A stretch of DNA of 64,000 bases from Pseudomonas chlororaphis (GCA_001023535.1 CP011020.1:1271001-1335000), one strand, 5' to 3'. Shown: positions 45,110 through 55,200, numbered from the stretch's first letter. The notes: generated by a model not told the origin, from the letters alone. A program made the numbers and translations.

Positions 45110-45514
45110 ATGACCCCTGCTCTTTCAGCCCAAGCCTTGACCAAGGACGAGTGCGTGACCGGTCTTCGGACGGTGCTGGGCATCCTGGAAAAATGGCAGG
45201 CAACCAGTGACCAGGCCTGTCGGATCCTGCGTATTTCCCGCAGCACCTATACACGCGCCAAGCAACGTGAAACCAACTGGTCCGTCAGCCTGGACTCCGA
45301 CCAGTTGCAACGCATCAGCCTGGTGCTGAATATCCACGGCGCCTTGCGCCTCATTTTCGACAACCCCGAAAACGTCTATGGTTTTGCGGCGATGCCCAAT
45401 GAGAACGAGTTTTTCAATGGGCACGCCCCGCTGGAGATCATGGCCCGGGGCGACATGATTTCCCTCTACGAGACGTTTCGCAGGATCGACGCGTTGCGAG
45501 GCGCGCAATGGTGA
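45110..45514 (+). CDS. Antitoxin of RES-Xre type (MbcA/ParS/Xre, DUF2384)
   Basis: A 134-aa protein with an N-terminal helix-turn-helix part (SDQACRILRISRSTYTRAKQ, about 38-57) and the C-terminal MbcA/ParS toxin-binding segment (PNENEFFNGHAPLEIMARGD, about 96-115). It should bind and neutralise the RES toxin and repress the operon. The ATG at 45110 is chosen because the family N-terminus begins there and AAGG lies upstream; the frame extends 13 codons more into the candidate operator. It overlaps the toxin gene by 7 nt. Confidence 0.88.
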   Translation: MTPALSAQALTKDECVTGLRTVLGILEKWQATSDQACRILRISRSTYTRAKQRETNWSVSLDSDQLQRISLVLNIHGALRLIFDNPENVYGFAAMPNENEFFNGHAPLEIMARGDMISLYETFRRIDALRGAQW

Positions 45515-46200
45515 AGGCCGTCGATCTGCCCGAACGGCCCGGCGAGCCCCTGACGGCCCATAGGCTGGTGAACTCCAAATTCCCGCCCATCGCCCTGTTC
45601 GACGATGTGGCCGACGCTGATGAGTTCGAAGTCCTTTATCGGATCCAGGCCCTGACCAACCCCAGGTTGCAGAACGAAGTGGGACGCCTGGAACTGATCG
45701 CCCGCCAGGAAATCCCCTTCGGCATTCCGGGCTGCGCCTACGCGACGGCGCCGTTCACCCACGTCAATCCCGCCGGTTCGCGGTTCAGCGACGGCAGCTT
45801 CGGCGTGTTGTACCTGGCCGACACCGCCGAAACGGCGCTGGCCGAAGTGCAGTACCACCAGAACCACTACTGGTCGAAGGTGCAGGGCCTCAACTATGAA
45901 CGCTTTGTCTTCCGCGAGCTTTCCTGCCACTTCACGGACGCAGCGATGAAAGATGCGCTGATCTTGCCCATGACAGACCCCATCTATGACCCGGATGACT
46001 ACAGCACCGCCCATCTGCTGGGCAAGGCCGTCAAGCGCGAAGGTTGTCCGGGGCTGCGCTACCGATCGGTACGCAACCCGGGTAGCCATTGCTGGGCGCT
46101 GATGACCCCGCGCCCGGTGTCATCGATTCTTCAGGCCGCTCACTACGAGATGATCTGGAACGGCCGAATCACCAGCGTCAACCTGATCACCGGGGCTTGA
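45508..46200 (+). CDS. RES-domain toxin (predicted NAD+-degrading)
   Basis: A 230-aa RES-family protein. The family is named for conserved Arg, Glu and Ser residues; here YRIQ (Arg45), GSRFSDGSFGVLYLADTAET (Arg92, Tyr102) and the later Glu113 and SVRNPGSHCWAL fit. Characterised members such as MbcT of M. tuberculosis and Res of P. putida deplete NAD+ and stop growth. It is coupled to the antitoxin by a 7-nt overlap. At 230 aa it is longer than the shortest RES toxins (about 150 aa) because of an N-terminal extension of about 40 residues. Confidence 0.87.
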   Translation: MVKAVDLPERPGEPLTAHRLVNSKFPPIALFDDVADADEFEVLYRIQALTNPRLQNEVGRLELIARQEIPFGIPGCAYATAPFTHVNPAGSRFSDGSFGVLYLADTAETALAEVQYHQNHYWSKVQGLNYERFVFRELSCHFTDAAMKDALILPMTDPIYDPDDYSTAHLLGKAVKREGCPGLRYRSVRNPGSHCWALMTPRPVSSILQAAHYEMIWNGRITSVNLITGA

Positions 46201-46220
46201 GCCGGGCTTCAGGAGGGCTT

Positions 46221-46246
46221 TGTGGGAGCGAGATTGCTCGCGAAAG
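46221..46246. repeat. REP-like palindrome, GTGGGAGC family (single copy)
   Basis: GTGGGAGCGAGATTGCTCGC lies 22 nt after the RES toxin stop and 30 nt before the convergent rlmJ stop. One base of the usual loop differs (GAGATT for GAGCTT). Confidence 0.7.
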
Positions 46247-46275
46247 CGCCCGCCCTGGCGCCTCGTCAACACGAA

Positions 46276-47115
46276 TCAATGCTCGGCGATCAACCAATCC
46301 ATCTGCCAGCCACCCTGGGTCTGCCCGAGCTTTTTCGACAGCCACGGCAGCAGATCGCGCAACTCTTCCTCCAGTCCCCACGGCGGGTTGGCAATGGCCA
46401 GGCCGGAGCCGTTCAGGCTGTTGGGAGTGGCGAGCGGGTGGACCAACAGCTCCACGCGCAACAATTTCGGCGCGCCGGTGCCAGCCAGGTCCTGGTAGAA
46501 ACGGCGCAACAGGCGCTGATCCTTCACCGGGTACCAGATCGCCGCCACCGTCTGGCGCATCCGGCCGATGGCTTCCTTGAGGGAGGCGGCGCAGCGCTGC
46601 ATATCGTCAAGCTGTTCGAAAGGCGGGTCGATCAACATCAGGGCGCGCTTCTGCGGGACCGGTAGCAACGCCCGAGGCACATGCCAACCTTCACCCAAGT
46701 GCACCGCCACGCGACGGTCGCCCTTCATGTTGTCCTTGAGCAGTACGCCGTCTTCGGGGTGCTTCTCGTTGAGCAGCACGCGGTCCTGCGCACGGGTCAG
46801 GCGCCGCGCCAATTCCGGGGAACCGGGGTAGTAGCGCAACTGCCCGTCCGGGTTCATGTCGTGCAGGACTTTCATGTAATCGGCGGTCAGCGGCGGCAGG
46901 TCATCCTGGCCCCATAACCGCGCGATGCCTTCCAGGTATTCACCGGTACGATTGGCCTGGTCGCCCTGCAAGTCGTACAACCCGATGCCCGCGTGGCTGT
47001 CGAGGTAGGCGAAGGGCTGCTCCTTGCGCGACATCAGCGCGATGAGGCGGGTCAAGGTCAGGTGTTTGAACACGTCGGCGTGATTGCCGGCGTGGAAGGC
47101 ATGGCGATAATTCAT
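46276..47115 (-). CDS. rlmJ: 23S rRNA (adenine-2030-N6)-methyltransferase
   Basis: RlmJ methylates A2030 of 23S rRNA. It is 279 aa, usual length. It begins MNYRHAFHAGNHADVFKH, has the SAM-binding DSHAGIGLYDL segment and the catalytic MLIDPPFE (DPPF) motif of N6-adenine methyltransferases, and ends with ANPPWGLEEELRDLLPWL. It lies between the toxin-antitoxin pair and the VgrG-DUF4123 pair, so both accessory pairs flank a housekeeping gene. Confidence 0.96.
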   Translation of the reverse strand: MNYRHAFHAGNHADVFKHLTLTRLIALMSRKEQPFAYLDSHAGIGLYDLQGDQANRTGEYLEGIARLWGQDDLPPLTADYMKVLHDMNPDGQLRYYPGSPELARRLTRAQDRVLLNEKHPEDGVLLKDNMKGDRRVAVHLGEGWHVPRALLPVPQKRALMLIDPPFEQLDDMQRCAASLKEAIGRMRQTVAAIWYPVKDQRLLRRFYQDLAGTGAPKLLRVELLVHPLATPNSLNGSGLAIANPPWGLEEELRDLLPWLSKKLGQTQGGWQMDWLIAEH

Positions 47116-47163
47116 GGCGGCTCCTGCGAAGGGCGACGAGTTTACCTTGAAGTGCGCCGAACG

Positions 47164-47901
47164 TCAGGGTTCGCAGCCGAGTGGGCGGTCCCCCAGTTCG
47201 AGCGCCAAAAATTGCAGCAATGCCGCCTTCAGCGGTTGCCCGGGCGCCTTGAGGAAATGCGCAACCTTGCGCCGCAGGATGCGCTCGTCAACCTGCTCGA
47301 ACAGGTCCGGGTGCGCTTCATCCAGCCACCTGAGCAGGTTATCCAGCAGGCAATCGCTCGACCCATCAGCCAATGACCTGAGCAACGCCTCCGGCACCGT
47401 CCACCATGGGAACGCCCGAGCCTCACACCGGGCATTGCCTTGCAGCGCCAGCGGCTGGCCATTGATCAGACAGCGGCTGAGCACCGGCAGCAACACGGCG
47501 GCATCAACGTGCGCCGATTGCAGGATCGGCCGCACGAAGCGCCCATCCCAGAAGCGGAAAAATACCGCCTTGGCGTCGGGCAACAACACCTGTGTCAACC
47601 CGCACAGATGTTCGGCAACCCTTTGCTGGCTGGCAGAAGACACCGCCAGCCAGCCCCAATCGAGCGCATCGGTGGTCGCTATCCAATCAAGAAACTCACT
47701 GTCCGGAGTGACAAGCCCTACATATGGCATGACCGATTCCCACTCGGCGTACGGCGTGCCCGCCCAGATCGGGCTTGCCGGCGTGGTCATCGAGCGCTTC
47801 CAGGCAGACAGCGGCCCTGCGCCGCTGGCGTTGCTGACGACGGCGAACAGTTGCTCGGATGCCCGCAACGGGTGGTCTCGGAGCCAGGCACGGGGCGTCA
47901 T
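47164..47901 (-). CDS. DUF4123 T6SS effector adaptor (Tec/Tap-like)
   Basis: A 245-aa protein of the DUF4123 family, whose members load effectors onto VgrG. Visible features include WAGTPYAEWESVMPYVGLV and SEFLDWIATTDALDWGWLA in the N-terminal half, typical of the family, and FRFWDGRFVRPIL. The start at 47901 overlaps the vgrG stop as ATGA; a longer frame lies inside vgrG. In known loci the next gene is the effector; here 48 nt later comes the stop-side neighbour rlmJ, so no cargo gene is present. Confidence 0.83.
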   Translation of the reverse strand: MTPRAWLRDHPLRASEQLFAVVSNASGAGPLSAWKRSMTTPASPIWAGTPYAEWESVMPYVGLVTPDSEFLDWIATTDALDWGWLAVSSASQQRVAEHLCGLTQVLLPDAKAVFFRFWDGRFVRPILQSAHVDAAVLLPVLSRCLINGQPLALQGNARCEARAFPWWTVPEALLRSLADGSSDCLLDNLLRWLDEAHPDLFEQVDERILRRKVAHFLKAPGQPLKAALLQFLALELGDRPLGCEP

Positions 47902-49955
47902 GGGCGCACCTGGAAAACAGCGGGCCCATGAAGGTCCGGCGGCATGCTGCAAACGCCCATCCGGCATCGCTCACATTCTTCACAGAACGGCGCCTGGCCT
48001 TGCAAGCTCAGGATTTGCCCAAGACTCAGCCGAGGAGCCGCGGCGGCGAGCGGGCTCTCAGGGCCGCGGGAAACGCCAGGCGCCGCGCCCATCACGGCCA
48101 TCGGCGCGCCGCCCACTTCGATGGGCACGCTACTGAATATCCCGCCGGCACCGATATTGATCCAATGACCACCGGCCTGGATCGTCGCACTGACGCCGGC
48201 ATCCAGCACCACCTGCTGGCCGGCACCGACATGGTATTGCTGGGCAGCACTGAGGGCCTGGCTGGTCACGTGGATATGCCGTTCGCCGATCACCCGCAAG
48301 TGATCGTCCTGACGGACTTCAACCTGGCGCCGGCCGTGGGTCGTGCGCAGCTCATCAGCCTTGAGCTCGTGCCGCGACGCCCCCGTGACCACGATGCTGC
48401 GCTCGTGATCGACTTGCACCCGCTGGTCATGCAAGACGTGCTGGGTCCAGTCGCGCTGGGCGCGCAGATAGATTTCCTCGGCGCCCTTGCGGTCTTCGAT
48501 ACGCAATTCGTTGTAACCACCGCCTCCCGGGCTGCTCTGGCTGCGCAGGATGCTGCGGGTCTTGTCCGCCGGCAGGTCCAGCGGCACCGGGTTGGCGCCG
48601 TTGGGCAGGCAACCCACCACCAACGGCTTGTCTACGTCACCGTCGATGAATCCGACCAGCACTTCCATGCCAACCCGAGGGATCATCACCCCGCCATAGC
48701 GATCATGGGCCCAGCCGGAGGCCACGCGCAGCCAGCAACTGGCATGCTCATCGCCCTGGCCGTCGCGGTCCCAGACCAGTTGCACCTTGACCCGCCCGAA
48801 CGCATCGCAATGGATCTCGCTGTCGACAGGCCCGGTCACCACGGCTGACTGGTAACCGTGGGCACGGGGCTTTTCCTGCGCCAGGGGCGGACGGTAGAGC
48901 ACATCCCAGGGCGTGGCATGGAAGGTGTTGCGGTAGCCTTGGAAATCCTCCAGGCCGTCATCGCTCGCGTCCTCCAGCACCTGTGGCTGGCGGCCATGAT
49001 GGGTGATGGCCGTGAGCAACCAGAGATCGTTCCACGGCGCGCGAGGATGGCCCTGTATGTGCAGGAAGTGCCCGCTGGCCAGGGCTCGCTGGTCACTGTG
49101 CCCTTGCGCCAGTTGGTAGTCGGCGCCGTGGCGCTCGAGTGCACGCTGGGCCAGGTGCCGGCCCTGCTCGCGATCGGCAAACTGGCCGGGGTAGCGATAG
49201 TCCTCCAGCGCCGGCAGTTGCTGGCTGTCGACATCAGCCTGCAGCACCAGCCCGGGCTTGCGAAAGTCGTGGTCGCGCAACGTCACGGCAGTGGTCCGGG
49301 CTTCGAGCCGCACCGCCAGGCGCATGATCGTCGGCTCGCTGGCCGCCATGCCATTGCCCGGCAGATAGCGCGTCGGCTCGGGCAAACGGGGAAACACCGT
49401 CTGATCGTCGCCAAACACCAGCAGATGGCCGCCGGGGCTGTGCCGGAAGTGATAATGGATGCCCACCTCGGCACAGAGCCGTTCGATGAAGGCCAGGTCG
49501 CTCTCGGCGTACTGCACGCAATACTCACGCTCGGGGTACTGGCCACCGAGGCTGAACTGGAATGCATCGCCCTGGATACCGTGCTCACCGAGGATCCGGG
49601 CGACGATCGCCGGCACGCTCAGGTGCTGGAAAATCCGTTGATTGATGCGGTGACGCAGGTAGGCGAGGCGCGGCACCAGCGTGATCCGGTAACGGGTCAG
49701 GCGCTTGCCCGAGTCGCCCTGGGCCACGCTGTAGACCTGGCCGTGAAGACCCCGGCCATGATCGTCTAGCCCCAGGAAGGCCTGGCGGTGCAGGAGTTCT
49801 TCCAGGGCCAGGTCGGGCCGCTCGCTAACCAGCTCCAGGTCAACGCGATAGGGCTGGCTGATGGCTTCCTTGCCTGTGAATTCCAGCACCTTGAGCGCAT
49901 GGGGCACGCCGTCGAGCGTCAGGGTGAAACGGGGCAAGTGGGCAGGTGCGACCAT
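47898..49955 (-). CDS. vgrG: Type VI secretion tip protein VgrG with Cys-rich tail
   Basis: VgrG caps the Hcp tube and carries effectors. It is 685 aa with a gp27-like domain (1 to about 370; YCVQYAESDLAFIERLCAE), a gp5 OB-fold (about 390-460; DAFGRVKVQLVWDR) and a beta-helical needle (about 470-620). After residue 620 there is a tail with Cys658, Cys661, Cys664 and Cys669 (CEECERCRMGVC), which looks like a metal-binding or disulfide cluster and is not part of the standard core. GAGGG precedes the ATG. No other T6SS core gene is in the window, so this is an orphan vgrG locus. Confidence 0.93.
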   Translation of the reverse strand: MVAPAHLPRFTLTLDGVPHALKVLEFTGKEAISQPYRVDLELVSERPDLALEELLHRQAFLGLDDHGRGLHGQVYSVAQGDSGKRLTRYRITLVPRLAYLRHRINQRIFQHLSVPAIVARILGEHGIQGDAFQFSLGGQYPEREYCVQYAESDLAFIERLCAEVGIHYHFRHSPGGHLLVFGDDQTVFPRLPEPTRYLPGNGMAASEPTIMRLAVRLEARTTAVTLRDHDFRKPGLVLQADVDSQQLPALEDYRYPGQFADREQGRHLAQRALERHGADYQLAQGHSDQRALASGHFLHIQGHPRAPWNDLWLLTAITHHGRQPQVLEDASDDGLEDFQGYRNTFHATPWDVLYRPPLAQEKPRAHGYQSAVVTGPVDSEIHCDAFGRVKVQLVWDRDGQGDEHASCWLRVASGWAHDRYGGVMIPRVGMEVLVGFIDGDVDKPLVVGCLPNGANPVPLDLPADKTRSILRSQSSPGGGGYNELRIEDRKGAEEIYLRAQRDWTQHVLHDQRVQVDHERSIVVTGASRHELKADELRTTHGRRQVEVRQDDHLRVIGERHIHVTSQALSAAQQYHVGAGQQVVLDAGVSATIQAGGHWINIGAGGIFSSVPIEVGGAPMAVMGAAPGVSRGPESPLAAAAPRLSLGQILSLQGQAPFCEECERCRMGVCSMPPDLHGPAVFQVRP

Positions 49956-50104
49956 CCGATGTCCCTCTGCTGAATGAAGGCTGGCGATTCTGCACGAACC
50001 ATCGGGTGAACAACCCCCTCACCCGGAAAAACAGATTTGCCCTACGACCTAGACGTAGAAAAAGCCGCGAGACAGGCAGTATTTTCCGATAGACATTCTT
50101 CAAC

Positions 50105-50130
50105 GGTGGGAGCGAGCCTGCTCGCGAAAG
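50105..50130. repeat. REP-like palindrome, GTGGGAGC family (single copy)
   Basis: GTGGGAGCGAGCCTGCTCGC lies in the 306-nt gap between vgrG and putP. Apart from this unit and the putP terminator the gap shows nothing I can name. Confidence 0.7.
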
Positions 50131-50183
50131 CGGCGCCCCCTTCAACCCGGCTCCATGCACCGCCCCTGGACACCCGCCATAAA

Positions 50184-50218
50184 AAAACGGCCCGCCTCCA
50201 CAAGAGACGGGCCGTTTT
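50184..50218 (-). terminator. Rho-independent terminator of putP
   Basis: AAAACGGCCCG and CGGGCCGTTTT form an 11-bp stem. Read on the minus strand it is followed by a run of seven T residues, 44 nt after the putP stop codon. Confidence 0.85.
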
Positions 50219-50261
50219 GCGATACAACCTTCAGCCAGCCATCAAGGCTTCGCTGAACACC

Positions 50262-51746
50262 TTACTGGTTCAGGCGGAAATCTTTCTCGGCCGCTTCGAA
50301 GCGCTGCAGCATACCGGTGGTAGGCGAGCCCATCTTGCTGACGAAATAGATGGCCAGGCTGGCGAAAATGAAGCCCGGGATGATTTCGTACAGGCCCAGC
50401 AGCTCGAAGTGCTTCCAGACGATCACGGTAATCGCGCCCACCAGGATGCCGGCCAATGCGCCGTTACGGGTCATGTTTTTCCAGATCACCGAGATCAACA
50501 CCACCGGGCCGAACGCGGCACCGAAGCCGGCCCAGGCGTAGCTCACCAGGCCCAGCACGCGGTTATTCGGGTTGGCCGCCAGGGCAATGGCGACCAACGC
50601 CACCAACAGCACCATGGCCCGGCCGACCCAGACCAGTTCCAGCTGGGAAGCGCCCTTGCGCAGGAAAGTTTTGTAGAAGTCTTCGGTCAGGGCGCTGGAG
50701 CACACCAGCAACTGGCAGCTCAGGGTACTCATCACCGCCGCCAGGATGGCGGACAGCAGGACACCGGCGATCCATGGATTGAACAGCAGCTTGGCCAGCT
50801 CGATGAACACGCGCTCGTGGTTCTCGGTCACAGGACCTGCCACCTCAGGGTGAGCCGAGAAATAGGCAATCCCGAAGAAGCCGACCGCCACGGTGCCGCC
50901 CAGGCACAGGATCATCCAGGTCATGGAGATGCGACGGGCGTTGGCGATCGACTTGACCGAATCAGCGGCCATGAAGCGCGCCAGGATGTGCGGCTGGCCG
51001 AAGTAACCCAGGCCCCAGCCCATCAGCGAGATGATGCCGATGAAAGTGGTGTTCTTCAGCATGTCGAAAGACGCAGGGTCTTTCGCCTCGATGGCCAGGA
51101 ACGTGGTGTCCACGCCACCGGTGGCCAGCAGCACGATGATCGGCGTCAGGATCAACGCGAAGATCATCAAGGTGGCCTGGACGGTATCGGTCCAGCTCAC
51201 GGCCAGGAAACCGCCGACGAAGGTGTAGGCAATGGTCGCGGCAGCGCCGGCCCACAGCGCGGTCTCGTAGGACATGCCGAAGGTGCTCTCGAACAGACGG
51301 GCACCGGCGACGATGCCGGAAGCGCAGTAAATGGTGAAGAACACCAGAATCACCACGGCGGAGATGATCCGCAGCAGGCCGCTCTTGTCTTCGAAACGGC
51401 TGGCGAAGTAGTCCGGCAGCGTCAGCGCGTCACCGTTGTGTTCGGTCTGTACCCGCAGCCGCCCGGCCACGAACAGCCAGTTCAGGTAGGCACCGACGAT
51501 CAGGCCGATGGCGATCCAGCTTTCCGAGAGGCCCGACATGTAGATGGCGCCCGGCAGGCCCATCAACAACCAGCCACTCATGTCGGAGGCACCGGCAGAC
51601 AGGGCCGTGACTACGCTGCCGAGGCTGCGACCGCCCAGGATGTAATCGGAAAGGTTGTTGGTGGAGCGGTACGCCATCAGGCCGATCAGGACCATGGCTG
51701 CGATATAGATCACGAACGTGATCAGGGTTGGATTGCTAACACTCAT
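50262..51746 (-). CDS. putP: Sodium/proline symporter
   Basis: PutP is a sodium:solute symporter family proline importer of 494 aa with about 13 membrane helices. It begins MSVSNPTLITFVIYIAAM, has SDYILGGRSLG and SAGASDMSGWLLMGLPGA (sodium-site region), and YTFVGGFLAVSWTDTVQ in the middle. The start is the ATG at 51746; the in-frame stretch further upstream is not protein-like. It is divergent from putA, and the shared control region carries PutA-type boxes. Confidence 0.95.
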   Translation of the reverse strand: MSVSNPTLITFVIYIAAMVLIGLMAYRSTNNLSDYILGGRSLGSVVTALSAGASDMSGWLLMGLPGAIYMSGLSESWIAIGLIVGAYLNWLFVAGRLRVQTEHNGDALTLPDYFASRFEDKSGLLRIISAVVILVFFTIYCASGIVAGARLFESTFGMSYETALWAGAAATIAYTFVGGFLAVSWTDTVQATLMIFALILTPIIVLLATGGVDTTFLAIEAKDPASFDMLKNTTFIGIISLMGWGLGYFGQPHILARFMAADSVKSIANARRISMTWMILCLGGTVAVGFFGIAYFSAHPEVAGPVTENHERVFIELAKLLFNPWIAGVLLSAILAAVMSTLSCQLLVCSSALTEDFYKTFLRKGASQLELVWVGRAMVLLVALVAIALAANPNNRVLGLVSYAWAGFGAAFGPVVLISVIWKNMTRNGALAGILVGAITVIVWKHFELLGLYEIIPGFIFASLAIYFVSKMGSPTTGMLQRFEAAEKDFRLNQ

Positions 51747-51893
51747 GAATAACGCCCTGGCTTTGTTTTTATGTTGCGGTGGCAGAGGCAGGCGTCGACC
51801 ACACGAACAGTATGGCGACGATTGGCAGGCCCGCGAATGTATGACCGATGTTTCCCCAGGAAAGCCATCGGCGGATGCTCCTCGGTCGAAACC

Positions 51894-52136
51894 GGTTGCA
51901 CCTTGGCGGCGAATCCTATTCAAGAAACGAAATTAGGTGCAACCAGTTTCGCTCGAATAAGTTGCACCTGATCGGTTTTATCGGAAAAACACCAGGTTTT
52001 GCGCCGTTTTAGTGCAAAGGCGACGGCGCAATCGGAGCATCGGGCACCAATAAAGTGCAACACCAGCAAATCGGAGATTCTTTCCTGATGAGCTGCCGAG
52101 TATTTCATCCAAAAAAGGGTTGCACCCGGTTGCACC
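51894..52136. promoter_or_regulatory. put control region with six GTTGCAC boxes (PutA operators)
   Basis: The 460-nt interval between putP and putA has GGTTGCACC at 51894-51902, its complement at 51936-51944, AGTTGCACC at 51960-51968, the complement of GTTGCAC at 52055-52061, and tandem GGTTGCACC at 52118-52126 and 52128-52136. E. coli PutA binds GTTGCA-containing operators in its put control region with an N-terminal ribbon-helix-helix, and PutA here has the same domain. The two clusters, one nearer putP and one nearer putA, suggest repression of both genes when proline is absent. Confidence 0.8.
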
Positions 52137-52206
52137 TCATTCGGCGCGCAGCTAATCTTGCCGCCAGCTGATGCCACGCGATCGTGGCAAACATGAGGAT
52201 AAAAAT

Positions 52207-55200
52207 ATGGCTACCACTACCCTCGGGGTCAAACTCGACGACCCGACCCGCGAACGCCTGAAGGCCGCCGCAACCTCGATTGATCGCACGCCCCATTGGC
52301 TGATCAAGCAGGCAATTTTCAATTACCTGGAGAAACTCGAGGGTGGTGCAACCCTGACCGAGCTGAACGGTTCGACCCGTGCCGACAGCGACGATGCCGG
52401 TGAGGTCCAGGCCGACCACGCCCACCAATGCTTCCTCGAATTCGCCGAAAGCATCCTGCCGCAATCGGTGCTGCGCGCGTCCATCACCGCAGCCTACCGT
52501 CGCCCCGAGCCGGAAGTGGTGCCCATGCTGATCGAGCAGGCCCGCCTCCCCGCGCAAATGGCCGAGGCCACCAACAAGCTGGCCGCGTCGATTGCTGAAA
52601 AACTGCGCAATCAGAAGAGTGCCGGCGGACGTGCCGGGATTGTTCAGGGCTTGCTGCAGGAATTTTCCCTGTCGTCCCAGGAAGGCGTGGCACTGATGTG
52701 CCTGGCCGAAGCCCTGTTGCGGATCCCCGACAAAGGCACCCGCGACGCGCTGATCCGCGACAAGATCAGCACCGGCAACTGGCAGCCGCACCTGGGCAAC
52801 AGTCCTTCGCTGTTCGTCAACGCCGCCACCTGGGGCTTGCTGCTGACCGGCAAGCTGGTCGCCACCCATAATGAAGCAGGCCTGACGTCGTCCCTGAGCC
52901 GCATCATTGGCAAAAGCGGCGAGCCGATGATCCGCAAGGGCGTCGACATGGCTATGCGCCTGATGGGCGAGCAGTTCGTCACCGGCGAGACCATTGCCGA
53001 AGCCCTGGCCAATGCCAACAAGTTCGAGACCAAGGGTTTCCGCTATTCCTACGACATGCTGGGTGAAGCGGCACTCACCGAGCACGACGCCCAGAAGTAC
53101 CTGGCCTCGTACGAACAAGCCATCCACTCGATCGGCAAGGCGTCCCACGGCCGTGGGATTTATGAAGGCCCGGGTATTTCCATCAAGCTCTCGGCCCTGC
53201 ACCCACGCTACAGCCGCGCCCAGTACGAACGCGTCATGGACGAGTTGTACCCGCGCCTGCTGTCGCTGACCCTGCTGGCCAAGCAATACGACATCGGCCT
53301 GAACATCGACGCCGAAGAAGCCGACCGCCTGGAGCTGTCCCTGGACCTGCTCGAGCGCCTGTGCTTCGAGCCGCAACTGACCGGCTGGAACGGCATCGGC
53401 TTCGTGATCCAGGCGTACCAGAAACGCTGCCCGTATGTGATCGACTACGTGATCGACCTGGCCCGCCGCAGCCGTCACCGCCTGATGATCCGCCTGGTAA
53501 AAGGCGCCTACTGGGACAGCGAGATCAAGCGTGCCCAGGTCGAAGGCCTGGAAGGCTACCCGGTGTACACCCGCAAGGTGTACACCGACGTTTCCTACAT
53601 TGCCTGTGCCCGCAAGCTGCTGTCGGTGCCGGAAGTCATCTACCCGCAGTTCGCCACCCACAACGCCCATACCCTGTCGGCCATCTACCACATCGCCGGA
53701 CAGAACTATTACCCGGGGCAGTATGAGTTCCAGTGCCTGCACGGCATGGGTGAACCGCTGTACGAGCAAGTTGTAGGCAAGGTTTCCGAAGGCAAGCTGA
53801 ACCGTCCGTGCCGCGTGTACGCTCCAGTCGGCACCCACGAGACACTGCTGGCCTACCTGGTTCGTCGCCTGCTGGAAAACGGCGCCAACACCTCGTTCGT
53901 CAACCGCATTGCCGACCAGTCCATCTCGATCCAGGAACTGGTGGCCGACCCGGTCGCCAGCATCGAGCAGATGGCGACCCTGGAAGGTGGTTTCGGCCTG
54001 CCGCATCCGCGCATCCCCCTGCCGCGTGACTTGTACGGCAGTGAACGCGCCAACTCCAGTGGCATCGACATGGCCAACGAGCATCGCCTGGCTTCGCTGT
54101 CCTGCGCGCTGCTGGCCACCGCTCATAACGACTGGAAAGCCGCGCCGATGCTCGGTTGCGCCGCCAGCGAGCAGACCCCGGCACCGGTGCTGAACCCGTC
54201 CGATCATCGCGACGTGGTTGGCCATGTCCAGGAAGCCACCGTCGCCGATGTCGACAACGCCATCCAATGCGCCCTCAACGCCGCGCCGATCTGGCAGGCC
54301 ACGCCACCGGCCGAACGCGCCGCGATCCTGGAGCGTGCCGCCGACCTGATGGAAGGTGAGATCCAGCCATTGATGGGCCTGCTGGCCCGCGAGGCCGGCA
54401 AGACCTTCGCCAACGCCATCGCCGAAGTGCGTGAAGCGGTGGACTTCCTGCGTTACTACGCGGTGCAGGCGCGCAACGACTTCACCAACGACGCCCACCG
54501 CCCATTGGGCCCGGTGGTCTGCATCAGCCCGTGGAACTTCCCCCTGGCCATCTTCAGCGGCCAGGTGGCGGCCGCCTTGGCCGCGGGCAACCCGGTCCTG
54601 GCCAAGCCCGCCGAACAAACCCCGCTGGTGGCGGCACAGGCCGTGCGCCTGTTGCTCGAAGCCGGCATCCCCGAAGGCGTCCTGCAACTGCTGCCGGGCC
54701 GCGGTGAAACCGTCGGCGCCGGCCTGGTGGGCGACGAGCGGGTCAAAGGCGTGATGTTCACCGGTTCCACCGAGGTCGCTCGCCTGCTGCAACGCAACAT
54801 TGCCGGTCGCCTGGACAACCAGGGTCGCCCGATTCCACTGATCGCCGAAACCGGCGGCCAGAACGCGATGATCGTCGACTCCTCGGCCCTGACCGAACAA
54901 GTGGTCATCGACGTGGTGTCCTCGGCCTTCGACAGCGCCGGCCAGCGCTGCTCGGCCCTGCGGGTCCTGTGCCTGCAGGAAGATTCCGCCGACCGCGTCA
55001 TCGAAATGCTCAAGGGCGCGATGGCCGAGTCGCGCCTGGGCAACCCCGAGCGCCTGTGCGTGGATATCGGCCCGGTGATCGACGCCGAGGCCAAGGCCGG
55101 CATCGAGAAACACATCCAGGCCATGCGCGACAAGGGCCGCACGGTGTACCAGATGGCACTCGCCGACAGCGACGAGTGCAAGCGTGGCACCTTTGTCATG

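Noticed and set aside
47898..48030. VgrG C-terminal tail considered as a fused known toxin domain.
   Set aside because: It is only about 60 residues, and no catalytic motif of a known evolved-VgrG domain is visible. Only the cysteine cluster stands out, so it is reported as unexplained instead.
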